A stretch of 64,000 bases of DNA from Thiohalobacter sp. (GTDB lineage: Bacteria; Pseudomonadota; Gammaproteobacteria; Thiohalobacterales; Thiohalobacteraceae). Within the stretch, counting starts at the first letter, position 1, and the number at the start of each line of letters is the position of its first letter. A model generated the notes under the pieces. The model was given only the letters and a program-made list of their open reading frames with translations, did not search any database and was not told the origin of the DNA. The stretch lies in contig NZ_JALTON010000037.1 of the NCBI RefSeq assembly GCF_027000115.1, forward strand, positions 1 to 64,000, written 5' to 3'. Made by a program: the position numbers and the translations under genes. Shown here piece after piece: positions 16,645 to 26,904 of the stretch.

Positions 16645-18392
16645 GCCGCCGCCTCCCTCCGTCGATGCTGTTCCAGCAGGCGAATGAACGCCTCCTCCAG
16701 GGTCGGATCGGGACATTCGGCACTGCGGGCCTGCTCGCGCATGGCCTCCGGGCTGCCCTCGGCGAGCACCCGGCCCTCGGCCATGATCACCAGCCGGTCG
16801 CAGTATTCCGCCTCTTCCATGAAGTGGGTGGTCACCAGCACGGTGGTACCCGCAAGCGACAGCGCATTGATGCGCGACCAGAACTCGCGCCGCGCGACGG
16901 GATCGACCCCGGAGGTCGGCTCGTCGAGGAACAGGATGTCCGGTTCGTGGAGCAGGGCGGCGGCGAGCGCCAGCCGCTGCTTGAAGCCCAGCGGCAGGTT
17001 GCGGGCGGCCTGGCGACGAAGGGGACCGAGCTCGAAGGTCGCCAGCGCCCAGTCGATGCGCTGCCGGCTCGCCTGTCCGCCCAGGCCGTAGGCGCGCGCG
17101 AAGAAAGCAAGATTCTCGGCAACGGTGAGTTCGGCGTAGAGAGAGAAGCGCTGCGCCATGTAGCCGATGCGTGCCCGGGCATGGGCCGGCGCCTGGCGCA
17201 GGTCGACGCCGGCAACCCGCAACCGGCCACCGGAAGCGGGCAGCAGGCCGCAGAGCATGCGGAACAGGGTGGACTTGCCGGCGCCGTTGGCGCCGAGCAG
17301 GCCGAACACCTCGCCGCGCCGCACCGAGAAGCTGACGTCGTGTACGGCCAGAAAGGTGCCGAAGCGGCGTTCCGCGCCGGTTACCTCGATGACCCGGTCG
17401 TCTGTCGCCTTGTGCGCCTCGGCGGGCGGTTCGGCCAGGGCGGCGGACGTGCCTTCCTCGCACAAGCGAGTGATGAACCAGTCCTCGAAGCGTGGCTCCG
17501 CGGCCCGGGTCTCCACTGCCTGTCCCGCCTCGTTCAGATGGCTCAGGTCCGGCAAGCGATCCCCGGTCGTGACCAGCCGTACCCGACTGCCCTCGATCAC
17601 CGCATCGAGGATGTCTCCGGTGCGTTGCAGCGCCATGAGCAAGCTGCGCTTGCCGACGCCGGCGAGCCGGGCATGATGTACCCGCCCGCGCATCGCCTCG
17701 CGGAAGCCTTGCGGACTGCCCTCGCCCAGCACCCGGCCATGGTGCAGGATGACCACGCGGTCGCAGCGTTCCGCCTCGTCGAGGTAGGCGGTACTCAGCA
17801 ATACCGCCATGCCTTGTTCACGTACCAGCCGGTAGACGATCTGCCAGAGTTCCCGGCGCGAGACCGGGTCGACGCCGACTGTCGGTTCGTCCAGGAGCAG
17901 CAGTCGCGGCGGGCGCACCAGGGTACAGGCCAGACCCAGTTTCTGCTTCATGCCGCCCGACAGCCGTCCCGCCAGGCGGTCGGTGAAGGGGCCCAAGCCG
18001 GTCATGTGCATGAGTTCGGCATAGCGCGCCGGGCGCTCCGCTTCGGGAAGGTTCTGCAGGTCGGCATAGAGGTCGAGATTTTCCTGAACGCTCAGGTCCT
18101 CGTAGAGCCCGAAGCGTTGCGGCATGTAGCCCACCCGTTCCTGCACCGAGACCGGATCGCGGCCGACATCGATGCCCAGGCACTCGATGCGGCCGGCGTC
18201 GGCCCGCAGCAGGCCGCAGGCGAGGCGCATGAAGGTGGTCTTGCCGGCGCCGTCGGGGCCGATCAGGCCGGTGACCTGCCCGGGGCGTACCTCGAGGCCG
18301 ACACCGTCCAGCGCCGTGACCGGCGGTGTGCCGCCGAAGCGGCGGGTCACCCCCTCGGCGCGCAGCGCCGGCGCAGCCTCAGGGCCGGGCAT
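16641..18392 (-). CDS. ybhF: Tandem ABC transporter ATPase (YbhF-like)
   Basis: 583 residues, two nucleotide-binding domains in one chain, matching YbhF in length. NBD1 has GPDGAGKTT, LSGGMKQKLGLA and LLLLDEPTVGVD; NBD2 has GANGAGKST, a degenerate signature LPLGFKQRLALA and FLDEPTSGVD. E. coli YbhFSR exports Na+/Li+ and some drugs such as tetracyclines. Start chosen at 18392 (MPGPEAAPAL); 18401 is also possible. Either start overlaps the end of the HlyD gene by 14-23 bp and lacks a clear ribosome-binding site, so translation is probably coupled. Confidence 0.88.
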   Translation of the reverse strand: MPGPEAAPALRAEGVTRRFGGTPPVTALDGVGLEVRPGQVTGLIGPDGAGKTTFMRLACGLLRADAGRIECLGIDVGRDPVSVQERVGYMPQRFGLYEDLSVQENLDLYADLQNLPEAERPARYAELMHMTGLGPFTDRLAGRLSGGMKQKLGLACTLVRPPRLLLLDEPTVGVDPVSRRELWQIVYRLVREQGMAVLLSTAYLDEAERCDRVVILHHGRVLGEGSPQGFREAMRGRVHHARLAGVGKRSLLMALQRTGDILDAVIEGSRVRLVTTGDRLPDLSHLNEAGQAVETRAAEPRFEDWFITRLCEEGTSAALAEPPAEAHKATDDRVIEVTGAERRFGTFLAVHDVSFSVRRGEVFGLLGANGAGKSTLFRMLCGLLPASGGRLRVAGVDLRQAPAHARARIGYMAQRFSLYAELTVAENLAFFARAYGLGGQASRQRIDWALATFELGPLRRQAARNLPLGFKQRLALAAALLHEPDILFLDEPTSGVDPVARREFWSRINALSLAGTTVLVTTHFMEEAEYCDRLVIMAEGRVLAEGSPEAMREQARSAECPDPTLEEAFIRLLEQHRRREAAA

Positions 18393-19425
18393 CGGCGGCA
18401 TGGCACAGGGTGTCGCCGGGATTGGCCAGGGGCTCCGCCGTGGTGTCGATTTCCACGGTGACCGGCATGCCCAGCCGCAATTCCCCGTTCGGGTTGCATA
18501 CAGGTATGCGCAGCCGGTAGACCAGGCGGGTGCGCAGGTCGGGTGTCTCCACTGTCTTGGGCGTGAACTCGGCAGTGGGCGATATGTAGCCGACCCATCC
18601 CCGGTAGCTCTTGCCGGGGAAGCTGTCGGTGCGGATGCGTGCGGGCAGTCCCGGGCGGATGCGGCCCAGCGTGGGCTCGGGTGCGAAGGCGCGCACCCAC
18701 ACCGGGTCGATGCGCGCCAGGGTGAGCACCGGCGTCTGCGGGGTGGCGAAGTCGCCCGGCTCCAGGATGCGGTCGCGGATGATGCCGTCGGCGGGGGCCT
18801 TGAGTTCCGCATCCGCGAGCGCCTGCCGTGCCAGCGCCAGCTCCGCGGCCAGCGCATCGCGTACGGCACGTGCCGCGGCGATGTCCTCGGCGCGCGGCCC
18901 GGCCTCGGCCAGCGCCAGCGCGGCACGTGTCTGCTCGACATGGGCAAGCGCGGCATCGCGGCGGGCACGGGCCTCGTCGAGCTGCTCCTGCGAAGCGAGC
19001 TTGCGCTGGGCCAGGCCGGCGATGCGCCGGTAGGTCCGTTCGGCGGCCTGGGCATCGGCGCGCGCCGCGGCGAGCGCCGCGCGGGCCTGCTCGATTTCCT
19101 CGGGACGGGTACCGGCCTCCAGTGCCGCCACCGCCTGCACCTGGGCGGCGAGACGGGCCTCGGCGGCGGCCGCGGCAGCCTGCAGACGCTCGCGATGCAG
19201 CCGGGCCAGCACCTGTCCCGCCGTCACCCGCGCGCCTTCCTCGACCAGGATCTCGTCCAGGTGCTCGCTGCCATTGAAGGCGAGCTGGATTTCACGGATA
19301 TCGATATTGCCGTAAAGCCGCAACACATCGGCATCGGCGTTCTGGTCGGCCTGGCGCTGCCAGGTCCACCCGAGGCCCAGGCTGGCCAGCAGCAGGATGA
19401 TGAGGGGAACGAGTTTCCTGGACAT
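18379..19425 (-). CDS. ybhG: HlyD-family periplasmic adaptor (YbhG-like)
   Basis: 348 residues from the ATG at 19425, preceded by GGAGGAG; an in-frame ATG farther upstream lacks support. One N-terminal membrane anchor (LVPLIILLLASLGLGWTW) leads to a biotinyl-lipoyl half-motif, a long alanine/arginine-rich coiled coil (~residues 75-180), then the second half-motif (LKAPADGIIRDRILEPGDF) and a beta-barrel. It links the inner-membrane exporter to an outer-membrane channel; no TolC-like gene is in the operon. Divergent from arsR. Confidence 0.9.
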   Translation of the reverse strand: MSRKLVPLIILLLASLGLGWTWQRQADQNADADVLRLYGNIDIREIQLAFNGSEHLDEILVEEGARVTAGQVLARLHRERLQAAAAAAEARLAAQVQAVAALEAGTRPEEIEQARAALAAARADAQAAERTYRRIAGLAQRKLASQEQLDEARARRDAALAHVEQTRAALALAEAGPRAEDIAAARAVRDALAAELALARQALADAELKAPADGIIRDRILEPGDFATPQTPVLTLARIDPVWVRAFAPEPTLGRIRPGLPARIRTDSFPGKSYRGWVGYISPTAEFTPKTVETPDLRTRLVYRLRIPVCNPNGELRLGMPVTVEIDTTAEPLANPGDTLCHAADARP

Positions 19426-19515
19426 GCCGGCTCCTCCGGTGAACGCCGGCCTGCATGGTAGCGCGGGGCAACGGGTCGGTACCAGCACCGGCCGGATGCC
19501 CTGTAGATCCCATGG

Positions 19516-19562
19516 TTGCATTTATATTCGGCTTGGCATATATATGGAACTATGAATATAAA
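19516..19562 (+). promoter_or_regulatory. arsR promoter with a nested palindromic operator
   Basis: TTGCAT (19516-19521), a 17-bp spacer and TATATA (19539-19544) form a sigma70-type promoter. Superimposed is a dyad: TTTATATTC (19521-19529) mirrors GAATATAAA (19554-19562) perfectly, and CATATATATG (19537-19546) is a palindrome on the same axis. An ArsR dimer bound here would cover the -10 element and the start codon. The predicted transcription start is at or next to the ATG at 19552. Confidence 0.65.
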
Positions 19563-19905
19563 GCCCGTTGAACTGCACAAGCTGCTCGCCGACGAGACCC
19601 GGCTGCGCCTGCTGGTGCTGCTGGCGCGGGAAGGGGAGCTGTGCGTGTGCGAACTCACCCACGCCCTGGGCGAGATCCAACCCAAGATCTCGCGCCATCT
19701 GGCGCTGCTCCGCGAGGGCGGGGTGGTGGCGGCCCGCCGCCAGGGCCAGTGGATCTACTACCGGCTGCGGCCCGATCTGCCGCGCTGGGCACAGGATGTG
19801 CTGGAGGCCAGTGCACGTGGTGCCGCCCGCCTGGAACCCTTCGTATCCGATCGTGCCGCCCTGTGCGGCATGCCCGACCGACCGGGCGCGAGCTGCTGCG
19901 CCTGA
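19552..19905 (+). CDS. arsR: Arsenic-responsive ArsR/SmtB repressor
   Basis: 117 residues from the ATG at 19552; an ATG at 19516 lies upstream of the promoter and is unlikely. The winged helix has the As(III)-sensing motif ELCVCELTHAL in the first recognition region (Cys-Val-Cys, as in ArsR of the R773 type) and the DNA helix IQPKISRHLALLREGGVV. As(III) binding releases the repressor from its operator. The C-terminus has a CGMPDRPGASCCA tail with three more cysteines, perhaps extra ligands. First gene of arsR-arsI-arsC-acr3. Confidence 0.9.
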   Translation: MNIKPVELHKLLADETRLRLLVLLAREGELCVCELTHALGEIQPKISRHLALLREGGVVAARRQGQWIYYRLRPDLPRWAQDVLEASARGAARLEPFVSDRAALCGMPDRPGASCCA

Positions 19906-19937
19906 ACCGCTGCACCCGAACAGGGAAGGAGACCGTC

Positions 19938-20369
19938 ATGGCCCGTTTGCATGTACACATCGCGGTCGAGGACCTCGACCAATCCATCCGTTTCTACCGG
20001 GCGCTGTTCGGCGCCGAGCCGAGCGTCACGCGCGAGGACTACGCCAAGTGGCAGCTCGACGACCCGCGCATGAACTTCGCGATTTCCACCCGCGGCGAGT
20101 CCGGGCTCGACCATCTCGGCCTGCAGGCCGAGGATGCCGGCGAGCTGGCCGCCATCGAGGCGCGCATCCAGGCCGCCGGGCTGCCCGGCGCACCGCAGCG
20201 TGGCGCTGCCTGCTGCTATGCGGAGTCCGACAAGTACTGGACCATGGACCCGCAGGGCGTGGCCTGGGAGGCCTTCCATACCCTGGGCGAGGCGGCCGTG
20301 TTCAGCGAGCGCCCGGCATCCGATGGCCGCTGCTGTGTGCCCGGGATGGGCGGCGGTTGCGGGGGTTGA
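19938..20369 (+). CDS. arsI: ArsI/CadI-type VOC-family dioxygenase-like protein
   Basis: 143 residues, preceded by AAGGAG. It has the vicinal-oxygen-chelate fold: HVHIAVEDLDQSIRFYRALFG, then the metal-ligand region GLDHLGLQ, a vicinal thiol pair in AACCYAESDKYW (Cys92-Cys93), and DPQGVAWEAFHT with the ligand Glu. Known ArsI proteins cleave the C-As bond of trivalent methyl- and aryl-arsenicals with Fe(II) and O2, using the Cys pair to bind As. CadI-like relatives instead respond to cadmium. No arsM is nearby. The tail has CCVPGMGGGCGG. Confidence 0.82.
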   Translation: MARLHVHIAVEDLDQSIRFYRALFGAEPSVTREDYAKWQLDDPRMNFAISTRGESGLDHLGLQAEDAGELAAIEARIQAAGLPGAPQRGAACCYAESDKYWTMDPQGVAWEAFHTLGEAAVFSERPASDGRCCVPGMGGGCGG

Positions 20370-20373
20370 GTCC

Positions 20374-20814
20374 ATGCACGTGCTCTTTCTCTGTACCGGC
20401 AACGCCTGTCGCTCGCAGATGGCCGAGGGCTGGGCACGGGCGCTGGGCGGCCCCGACCTGGAGGTGCGTTCCGCGGGTATCGAGGCCCACGGCAAGAACC
20501 CGCGTGCCATTGCCGTCATGGCCGAGGCCGGCGTGGACATCAGTGAGCAGGACTCGACCCGGCTCACGGACGACATGCTGGCCTGGGCCGATCATGTGGT
20601 GACCCTGTGCGGCCATGCCGACGAGCACTGCCCGGTACTGCCGCCGGGCACCTCGAAGGAACACTGGGCGCTGGACGATCCGGCCCGGGCGAGCGGGGCG
20701 GAGGACGAGATCATGGCCGTGTTCCGCGCCTCGCGCGATGATATCCGCCAGCGGGTGGCCGACCTGATCGAGCGTCTGCGTAAGTCGAACATCGACCGGG
20801 AGAAGGAAGCATGA
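20374..20814 (+). CDS. arsC: Arsenate reductase, low-molecular-weight PTP type
   Basis: 146 residues starting at the ATG four bases after the arsI stop. The phosphate loop CTGNACRS (Cys7-x5-Arg13) is that of the LMW-phosphatase family; the shuttle cysteines Cys79 and Cys86 (LCGHADEHC), seven apart as in S. aureus pI258 ArsC, mark the thioredoxin-coupled arsenate reductases. The HWALDDPA segment carries the general acid Asp. The enzyme reduces As(V) to As(III), the substrate for the Acr3 pump encoded next; its stop overlaps the acr3 start (ATGA). Confidence 0.9.
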   Translation: MHVLFLCTGNACRSQMAEGWARALGGPDLEVRSAGIEAHGKNPRAIAVMAEAGVDISEQDSTRLTDDMLAWADHVVTLCGHADEHCPVLPPGTSKEHWALDDPARASGAEDEIMAVFRASRDDIRQRVADLIERLRKSNIDREKEA

Positions 20815-21947
20815 GCGTCCAGTGCGAAACCACCGCGAAGCAGGCAGCGGGTGCCGGGATGGGCTTCTTCGAGCGCTATCTCAGCCTGTGGGTCTTCCTG
20901 TGCATCGCTGCGGGCATCGGCCTGGGTCATTTCTTCAGCGACTTCTTCCAGGCCGTGGGCGCGCTCGAGGTGGCACGGGTGAACCTGCCGGTGGCGGTGC
21001 TGGTGTGGCTGATGATCATTCCCATGCTGCTCAAGGTGGACCTGCGGGCGCTCAAGGGGGTGCGTCAGCACTGGCGCGGCGTCGGGGTGACCCTGTTCGT
21101 GAACTGGGCGGTGAAGCCCTTCTCCATGGCGCTGCTGGCCTGGCTGTTCGTGGGCTGGCTGTTCCGGCCGCTGCTGCCTGCCGACCAGATCGAGTCCTAC
21201 ATCGCTGGCCTGATCATCCTGGCCGCAGCGCCCTGTACCGCGATGGTCTTCGTGTGGAGCCACTTGTCGCGTGGCGAGCCGCATTTCACCCTGTCGCAGG
21301 TGGCGCTCAACGACGTCATCATGGTGTTCGCCTTCGCGCCCATCGTCGGCCTGCTGCTGGGGCTGGCAGCCATCACTGTGCCCTGGGACACCCTGCTGCT
21401 GTCGGTGCTGGTGTACATCGTGGTGCCGCTGACCCTCGCCAACCTGTGGCGACGCTGGCTGCTGGATCACGAGCATGGCTGGCTGCGCCTGCAGCGGGTG
21501 CTGGACCGCCTGCACCCGCTGTCGCTGGCCGCGCTGCTGGCCACGCTGGTGCTGCTGTTCGGTTTCCAGGGCGAGCAGATCATCGCCCAGCCACTGGTCA
21601 TCGCCTTGCTGGCGGTACCCATCCTCATCCAGGTCTTCTTCAACTCGGGGCTGGCCTACCTGCTGAACCGGGCCTTCCGGACGCCGCACTGCGTGGCCGG
21701 GCCATCGGCGCTGATCGGTGCCAGCAATTTCTTCGAGCTGGCGGTGGCCACCGCGATTGCGCTGTTCGGCTTCGAGTCCGGCGCCGCGCTGGCCACCGTG
21801 GTCGGCGTGCTCATCGAGGTGCCGGTGATGCTGCTGGTGGTGCGCTGGGTCAACGCCAGCCGGGGCTGGTACGAGGCGCGCGAGGGCGTGGTGCCGCACG
21901 AGGTCTGCTGCCCGCCGGACATGCACGCCCACGGGCGCGCCGGCTAG
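20811..21947 (+). CDS. acr3: ACR3 arsenite efflux permease
   Basis: 378 residues, about ten membrane helices, matching the ACR3 family rather than ArsB. The conserved cysteine essential for transport in characterised Acr3 sits in LAAAPCTAMVFVWS (helix 4), with helix IGASNFFELAVATAIALFG late in the protein. It extrudes As(III) using the membrane potential. Last gene of the ars operon; the following merA gene converges on it with about 25 bp between stops. Confidence 0.93.
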   Translation: MSVQCETTAKQAAGAGMGFFERYLSLWVFLCIAAGIGLGHFFSDFFQAVGALEVARVNLPVAVLVWLMIIPMLLKVDLRALKGVRQHWRGVGVTLFVNWAVKPFSMALLAWLFVGWLFRPLLPADQIESYIAGLIILAAAPCTAMVFVWSHLSRGEPHFTLSQVALNDVIMVFAFAPIVGLLLGLAAITVPWDTLLLSVLVYIVVPLTLANLWRRWLLDHEHGWLRLQRVLDRLHPLSLAALLATLVLLFGFQGEQIIAQPLVIALLAVPILIQVFFNSGLAYLLNRAFRTPHCVAGPSALIGASNFFELAVATAIALFGFESGAALATVVGVLIEVPVMLLVVRWVNASRGWYEAREGVVPHEVCCPPDMHAHGRAG

Positions 21948-21972
21948 CCGGGAACCTGACGGATTTACCCAG

Positions 21973-23927
<1,955 letters not shown>

Positions 23928-23945
23928 GCCAGTCTCCTTTCAGTA

Positions 23946-24226
23946 TTAACCCGGTAACCAAATATGTCGTGTTCAGGATGCAGAGAAAGCCGCTGAACAA
24001 GGCGTGGCTCGCAGGCAATGGCCCAGCCCTTGGCAAGAGCCACAACGCCGGACAGGGGCTTTCTCTGCATCCCTTACCTATTCAAGATCGAGGGAAAGGC
24101 CGGGCTGTGCCGGTCCACAGTCTGCGTTGTCGTCGCTTGCTGTAAGGGTGCTACAGCGGCGCGCCGACGCCTTGCTGTGGACCGGCACAGCACGGCTGAA
24201 CACGACATATTTGGTTGCCGGGTTAA
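23946..24226. mobile_element. 281-bp MITE-like element with 31-bp inverted ends, inserted in TA
   Basis: Ends 23946-23976 and 24196-24226 are inverted copies of 31 bp with one mismatch. TA dinucleotides at 23944-23945 and 24227-24228 form the target-site duplication, typical of the IS630/Tc1-mariner group. Two further perfect inverted pairs form internal arms: 23977-23991 with 24058-24072 (15 bp) and 24104-24120 with 24175-24191 (17 bp), so either strand could fold as a three-arm cruciform. No open reading frame for a transposase. It supplies the present merT stop codon. Confidence 0.85.
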
Positions 24227-24561
24227 TAAAACAGGGGCGCATACCAGGGGAAGGCCAGCAGTGCCAGGAGTGGAATGCTGACCAGCCAGAACAGCCGCCG
24301 CTGGTTGCGCAGGGTGCGGGGATCGGCGCAGGCCTGTCCCGGTTCACAGGCGGGCGGGCGCAGGTAGAGGTGGCGAAAGGCCAGGGCCAGGAACAGCAGG
24401 GTGATGGCGACGAAGAGCGGGCGCCAGGGTTCCAGCGCCGTGAGCTGGCTGATCCAGGCGCCGCCCAGGCCCAGGGTCAGCAGGACCAGCGGCGCGACAC
24501 AGCACAGTGAGGCACCGATGCCGGCAACCACGGCCGCCCAGAGGGAGCGGTTGGGTCTCAT
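24223..24561 (-). CDS. merT: MerT mercuric ion transporter
   Basis: 112 residues from the ATG at 24561, with GGAGGA upstream. Three membrane helices; the first has the vicinal pair Cys20-Cys21 in ASLCCVAPLVLL and the cytoplasmic loop has ACEPGQAC, the two Hg(II)-binding pairs of MerT. It carries Hg(II) into the cytoplasm for MerA. The C-terminus ends in APLFY as in other MerT proteins; the stop TAA lies inside the adjacent inserted element, but removing the element also leaves LFY followed by a stop. Confidence 0.9.
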   Translation of the reverse strand: MRPNRSLWAAVVAGIGASLCCVAPLVLLTLGLGGAWISQLTALEPWRPLFVAITLLFLALAFRHLYLRPPACEPGQACADPRTLRNQRRLFWLVSIPLLALLAFPWYAPLFY

Positions 24562-24595
24562 GTCGATGCGTCCTCCGATGGAAACCGTTGGAGGC

Positions 24596-24627
24596 ATTGT
24601 GAACCCCGGAGCAGGGTACGGAGTCAA
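24596..24627 (-). promoter_or_regulatory. MerR-type mer promoter/operator
   Basis: On the minus strand TTGACT (24622-24627) faces a CACAAT-like -10 (24596-24601) across a 19-20 bp spacer, longer than usual and typical of MerR-activated promoters. The spacer holds an imperfect dyad, ACTCCGTA with TCCGGGGT, around six bases, which resembles known mer operators. About 35 bp upstream of the merT start. No merR gene is seen in the window. Confidence 0.7.
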
Positions 24628-24729
24628 GGGGCGGGACGCGGGATGGTGCAGATTGCAGCGGGATGGCGCGGGGTGGCGGCAACCGCGGGTGCGCGGCCCG
24701 GCTTCTTTTGCGGGATCGGAAAAGAAAAG

Positions 24730-24753
24730 ACCCCGCAGCCGGCTGCGGGGTCC
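24730..24753 (-). terminator. Terminator of the cold-shock gene
   Basis: A perfect 12-bp stem (GACCCCGCAGCC with GGCTGCGGGGTC) followed on the minus strand by CTTTTCTTTT. It lies 24 bp beyond the csp stop. Confidence 0.85.
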
Positions 24754-24776
24754 TTCCGTTCCGCGACGAGGTTTCG

Positions 24777-24980
24777 TTACTGGGCGACGACGTTGGAAGC
24801 CTGCGGTCCCTTCGGGCCCTGCTCGACTTCAAAGCTGACGCTCTGTCCCTCGGCCAGGGTCTTGAAACCGCTGCCCTGGATGGCCGAGAAGTGAACGAAC
24901 ACGTCCTTGCCGCCGTCTGCCGGGGTGATGAAACCGTAACCCTTGGATTCGTTGAACCACTTAACAGTGCCTGTAGCCAT
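24777..24980 (-). CDS. CspA-family cold-shock protein
   Basis: 67 residues, a single cold-shock domain: [17 protein letters not shown] contains RNP1 (KGYGFI), and DVFVHFSAI contains RNP2, with conserved aromatic residues for single-stranded RNA/DNA binding. Family members act as RNA chaperones and antiterminators. The 5' untranslated stretch up to the divergent helicase is long enough to hold a thermosensing leader, as in cspA, but no specific element was identified. Divergent from an RhlE-type helicase, a functionally fitting neighbour since both remodel RNA. Confidence 0.93.
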   Translation of the reverse strand: MATGTVKWFNESKGYGFITPADGGKDVFVHFSAIQGSGFKTLAEGQSVSFEVEQGPKGPQASNVVAQ

Positions 24981-25362
24981 AATGAAACTTACCTTGACAA
25001 AAGCAAAAAAGAAGATGTGTCGACTTGCAGATAATCGAGGGAACTTTCAGAACGAACCGGGAGGGACCGCCGAGTGCACTCAATAATTTGCAATCGCGTT
25101 TGAGTATAGGTGAAGAATTCGCCGAATGCGAGCCGGGGCAGGCGATTTTTTCGGACTCGGCAGCCGGGGTCGAAAGCGGCTTCGACAGGATCCGGCAAGC
25201 ATTCCGGCACGATCCGTGCTAGGATGCACATCCGCATCGCCGCTCGGTCAGCGATCGCGGCCTCGCGGTCCCCCATTCCGGCAAGCCTCGAAGTCAAACC
25301 CAGTGAATTGCGTCTGGACCGAATCCCCCCGGGGGCACAGACGGTTCCAGGAGCATTATCCA

Positions 25363-26694
25363 TTGAATACCTTCCAGTCCCTCGGCCTGTCGGCCGAGCT
25401 GTTGCGTGCCCTGTCCGATCAAGGCTATGAGTCCCCTACGCCCATCCAGGCCCGTGCCATTCCGCCGGCCCTGGACGGTGCCGACCTGATGGCGGCCGCC
25501 CAGACCGGCACCGGCAAGACGGCCGGTTTCGTGCTGCCGATGCTGCAGCGGCTCGGCGCCTCGCAACGTCGCGGCAAGGCGCCGCGCGCGCTGGTGCTGA
25601 CCCCGACCCGCGAACTCGCCGCCCAGGTGGCCGACAGCGTCCGCGACTACGGCCGGCATCTGCCGCTGCGTTCGGTCACCGTCCACGGCGGGGTCAGCAT
25701 CACTCCCCAGATCAAGCGCCTGCGCCAGGGCGTGGATGTGCTGATCGCCACGCCCGGTCGTCTGCTCGACCACCTGAACCAGCGCACCGTCGATCTGTCC
25801 GCCATCGAGATCCTGGTGCTGGACGAGGCCGACCGCATGCTGGACATGGGTTTCCTGCCCGACATCCGGCGCCTGCTGGCGGCGATTCCGAAGGCACGCC
25901 AGACGCTGCTGTTCTCCGCGACCTTCTCCGACGAGATCAAGCGCCTGGCGCAAGGTCTGCTGAGATCGCCGCAGGTGATCGAGGTCGCCCGTCGCAACAG
26001 CACCGCCGTTGCAGTCACCCAGCGCGTGCATCCGGTCGACCGCGATCGCAAGCGCGCCCTGCTGTCCTATCTGATCGGTGCCGGCAACTGGCGCCAGGTG
26101 CTGGTGTTCACCCGCACCAAGCACGGCGCCAACCGGCTCGCCGAGCAGCTCGAGCGTGACGGTCTGAGTGCCACGGCCATTCACGGCAACAAGAGCCAGG
26201 GTGCGCGTACCCGGGCCCTGGCCGACTTCAAGCGCGGCAAGGCGCGGGTGCTGGTGGCGACCGACATCGCGGCGCGTGGTCTGGATATCGATCAGTTGCC
26301 GCATGTCGTCAACTACGAGCTGCCCAACGTGCCCGAGGATTACGTGCACCGCATCGGTCGTACCGGTCGCGCCGGCAACTCGGGCGAGGCCGTTTCTCTG
26401 GTGTGCGTGGACGAGCACAAGCTGCTGCGCGACATCGAACGCGTGATGAAGCGCAGCATCGACAAGGTGGTCGTCGAAGGCTTTGAACCCGATCCCTCCA
26501 TTCGCCCCGAACCGATCCGGCAGGGCCGGCGCAACCATGGTGGCAACGGCGGGCAGCGGCACAAGTCGGGCGGCAGTGGCCACGCCGCGCGAGGCACCCG
26601 TCGCCACGAGAGCGACAACAGCAATCCCCGTCGTCGACGGCCCGGCGGTGGCAAGCGTCAGGGGGGCGGACGTCCGGCCGGTCGGCGAGACTGA
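25363..26694 (+). CDS. rhlE: DEAD-box RNA helicase, RhlE type
   Basis: 443 residues starting at the TTG at 25363, where [10 protein letters not shown] gives the normal N-terminus and AGGAG lies 9 nt upstream; the frame is open further upstream but without conserved sequence. Motifs: Q (GYESPTPIQ), I (AQTGTGKT), Ia (PTRELAAQ), II ([13 protein letters not shown]), III (SAT), V ([11 protein letters not shown]), VI ([10 protein letters not shown]). The C-terminal ~75 residues are Arg/Gly-rich and low in complexity, typical of RNA-binding tails. It unwinds short RNA duplexes in ribosome assembly or mRNA decay in known RhlE proteins. Confidence 0.9.
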   Translation: MNTFQSLGLSAELLRALSDQGYESPTPIQARAIPPALDGADLMAAAQTGTGKTAGFVLPMLQRLGASQRRGKAPRALVLTPTRELAAQVADSVRDYGRHLPLRSVTVHGGVSITPQIKRLRQGVDVLIATPGRLLDHLNQRTVDLSAIEILVLDEADRMLDMGFLPDIRRLLAAIPKARQTLLFSATFSDEIKRLAQGLLRSPQVIEVARRNSTAVAVTQRVHPVDRDRKRALLSYLIGAGNWRQVLVFTRTKHGANRLAEQLERDGLSATAIHGNKSQGARTRALADFKRGKARVLVATDIAARGLDIDQLPHVVNYELPNVPEDYVHRIGRTGRAGNSGEAVSLVCVDEHKLLRDIERVMKRSIDKVVVEGFEPDPSIRPEPIRQGRRNHGGNGGQRHKSGGSGHAARGTRRHESDNSNPRRRRPGGGKRQGGGRPAGRRD

Positions 26695-26865
26695 TTTGGT
26701 CGTACAGGAGACTGGGTTCGCCTGGTGCCGTGCCCGTGCGCGCGGGTTTCCCGGTTACGTCTGGCGATCTGCGCATGGCGGAGGCGGGCGGCGAGATGGG
26801 GCAGGCGCATGGTTGCAAAATCTTCGCGCGGCTACAATTGTGGTAAATGGATCGAGGGTACTGAA

Positions 26866-26904
26866 ATGAGCGTTTCCGTCCGCATCGACGACACCCTGAA
26901 GGCC
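26866..26904 (+). pseudogene. Truncated antitoxin-like N-terminus at the island boundary
   Basis: An ATG at 26866 begins MSVSVRIDDTLKA, the opening of RelB/DinJ-type ribbon-helix-helix antitoxins, and then breaks off exactly where the 189-bp repeat begins (26899); the frame continues only through repeat sequence. No toxin follows. It looks like a gene cut by the integration event. Short, so the family call rests on 13 residues. Confidence 0.5.
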
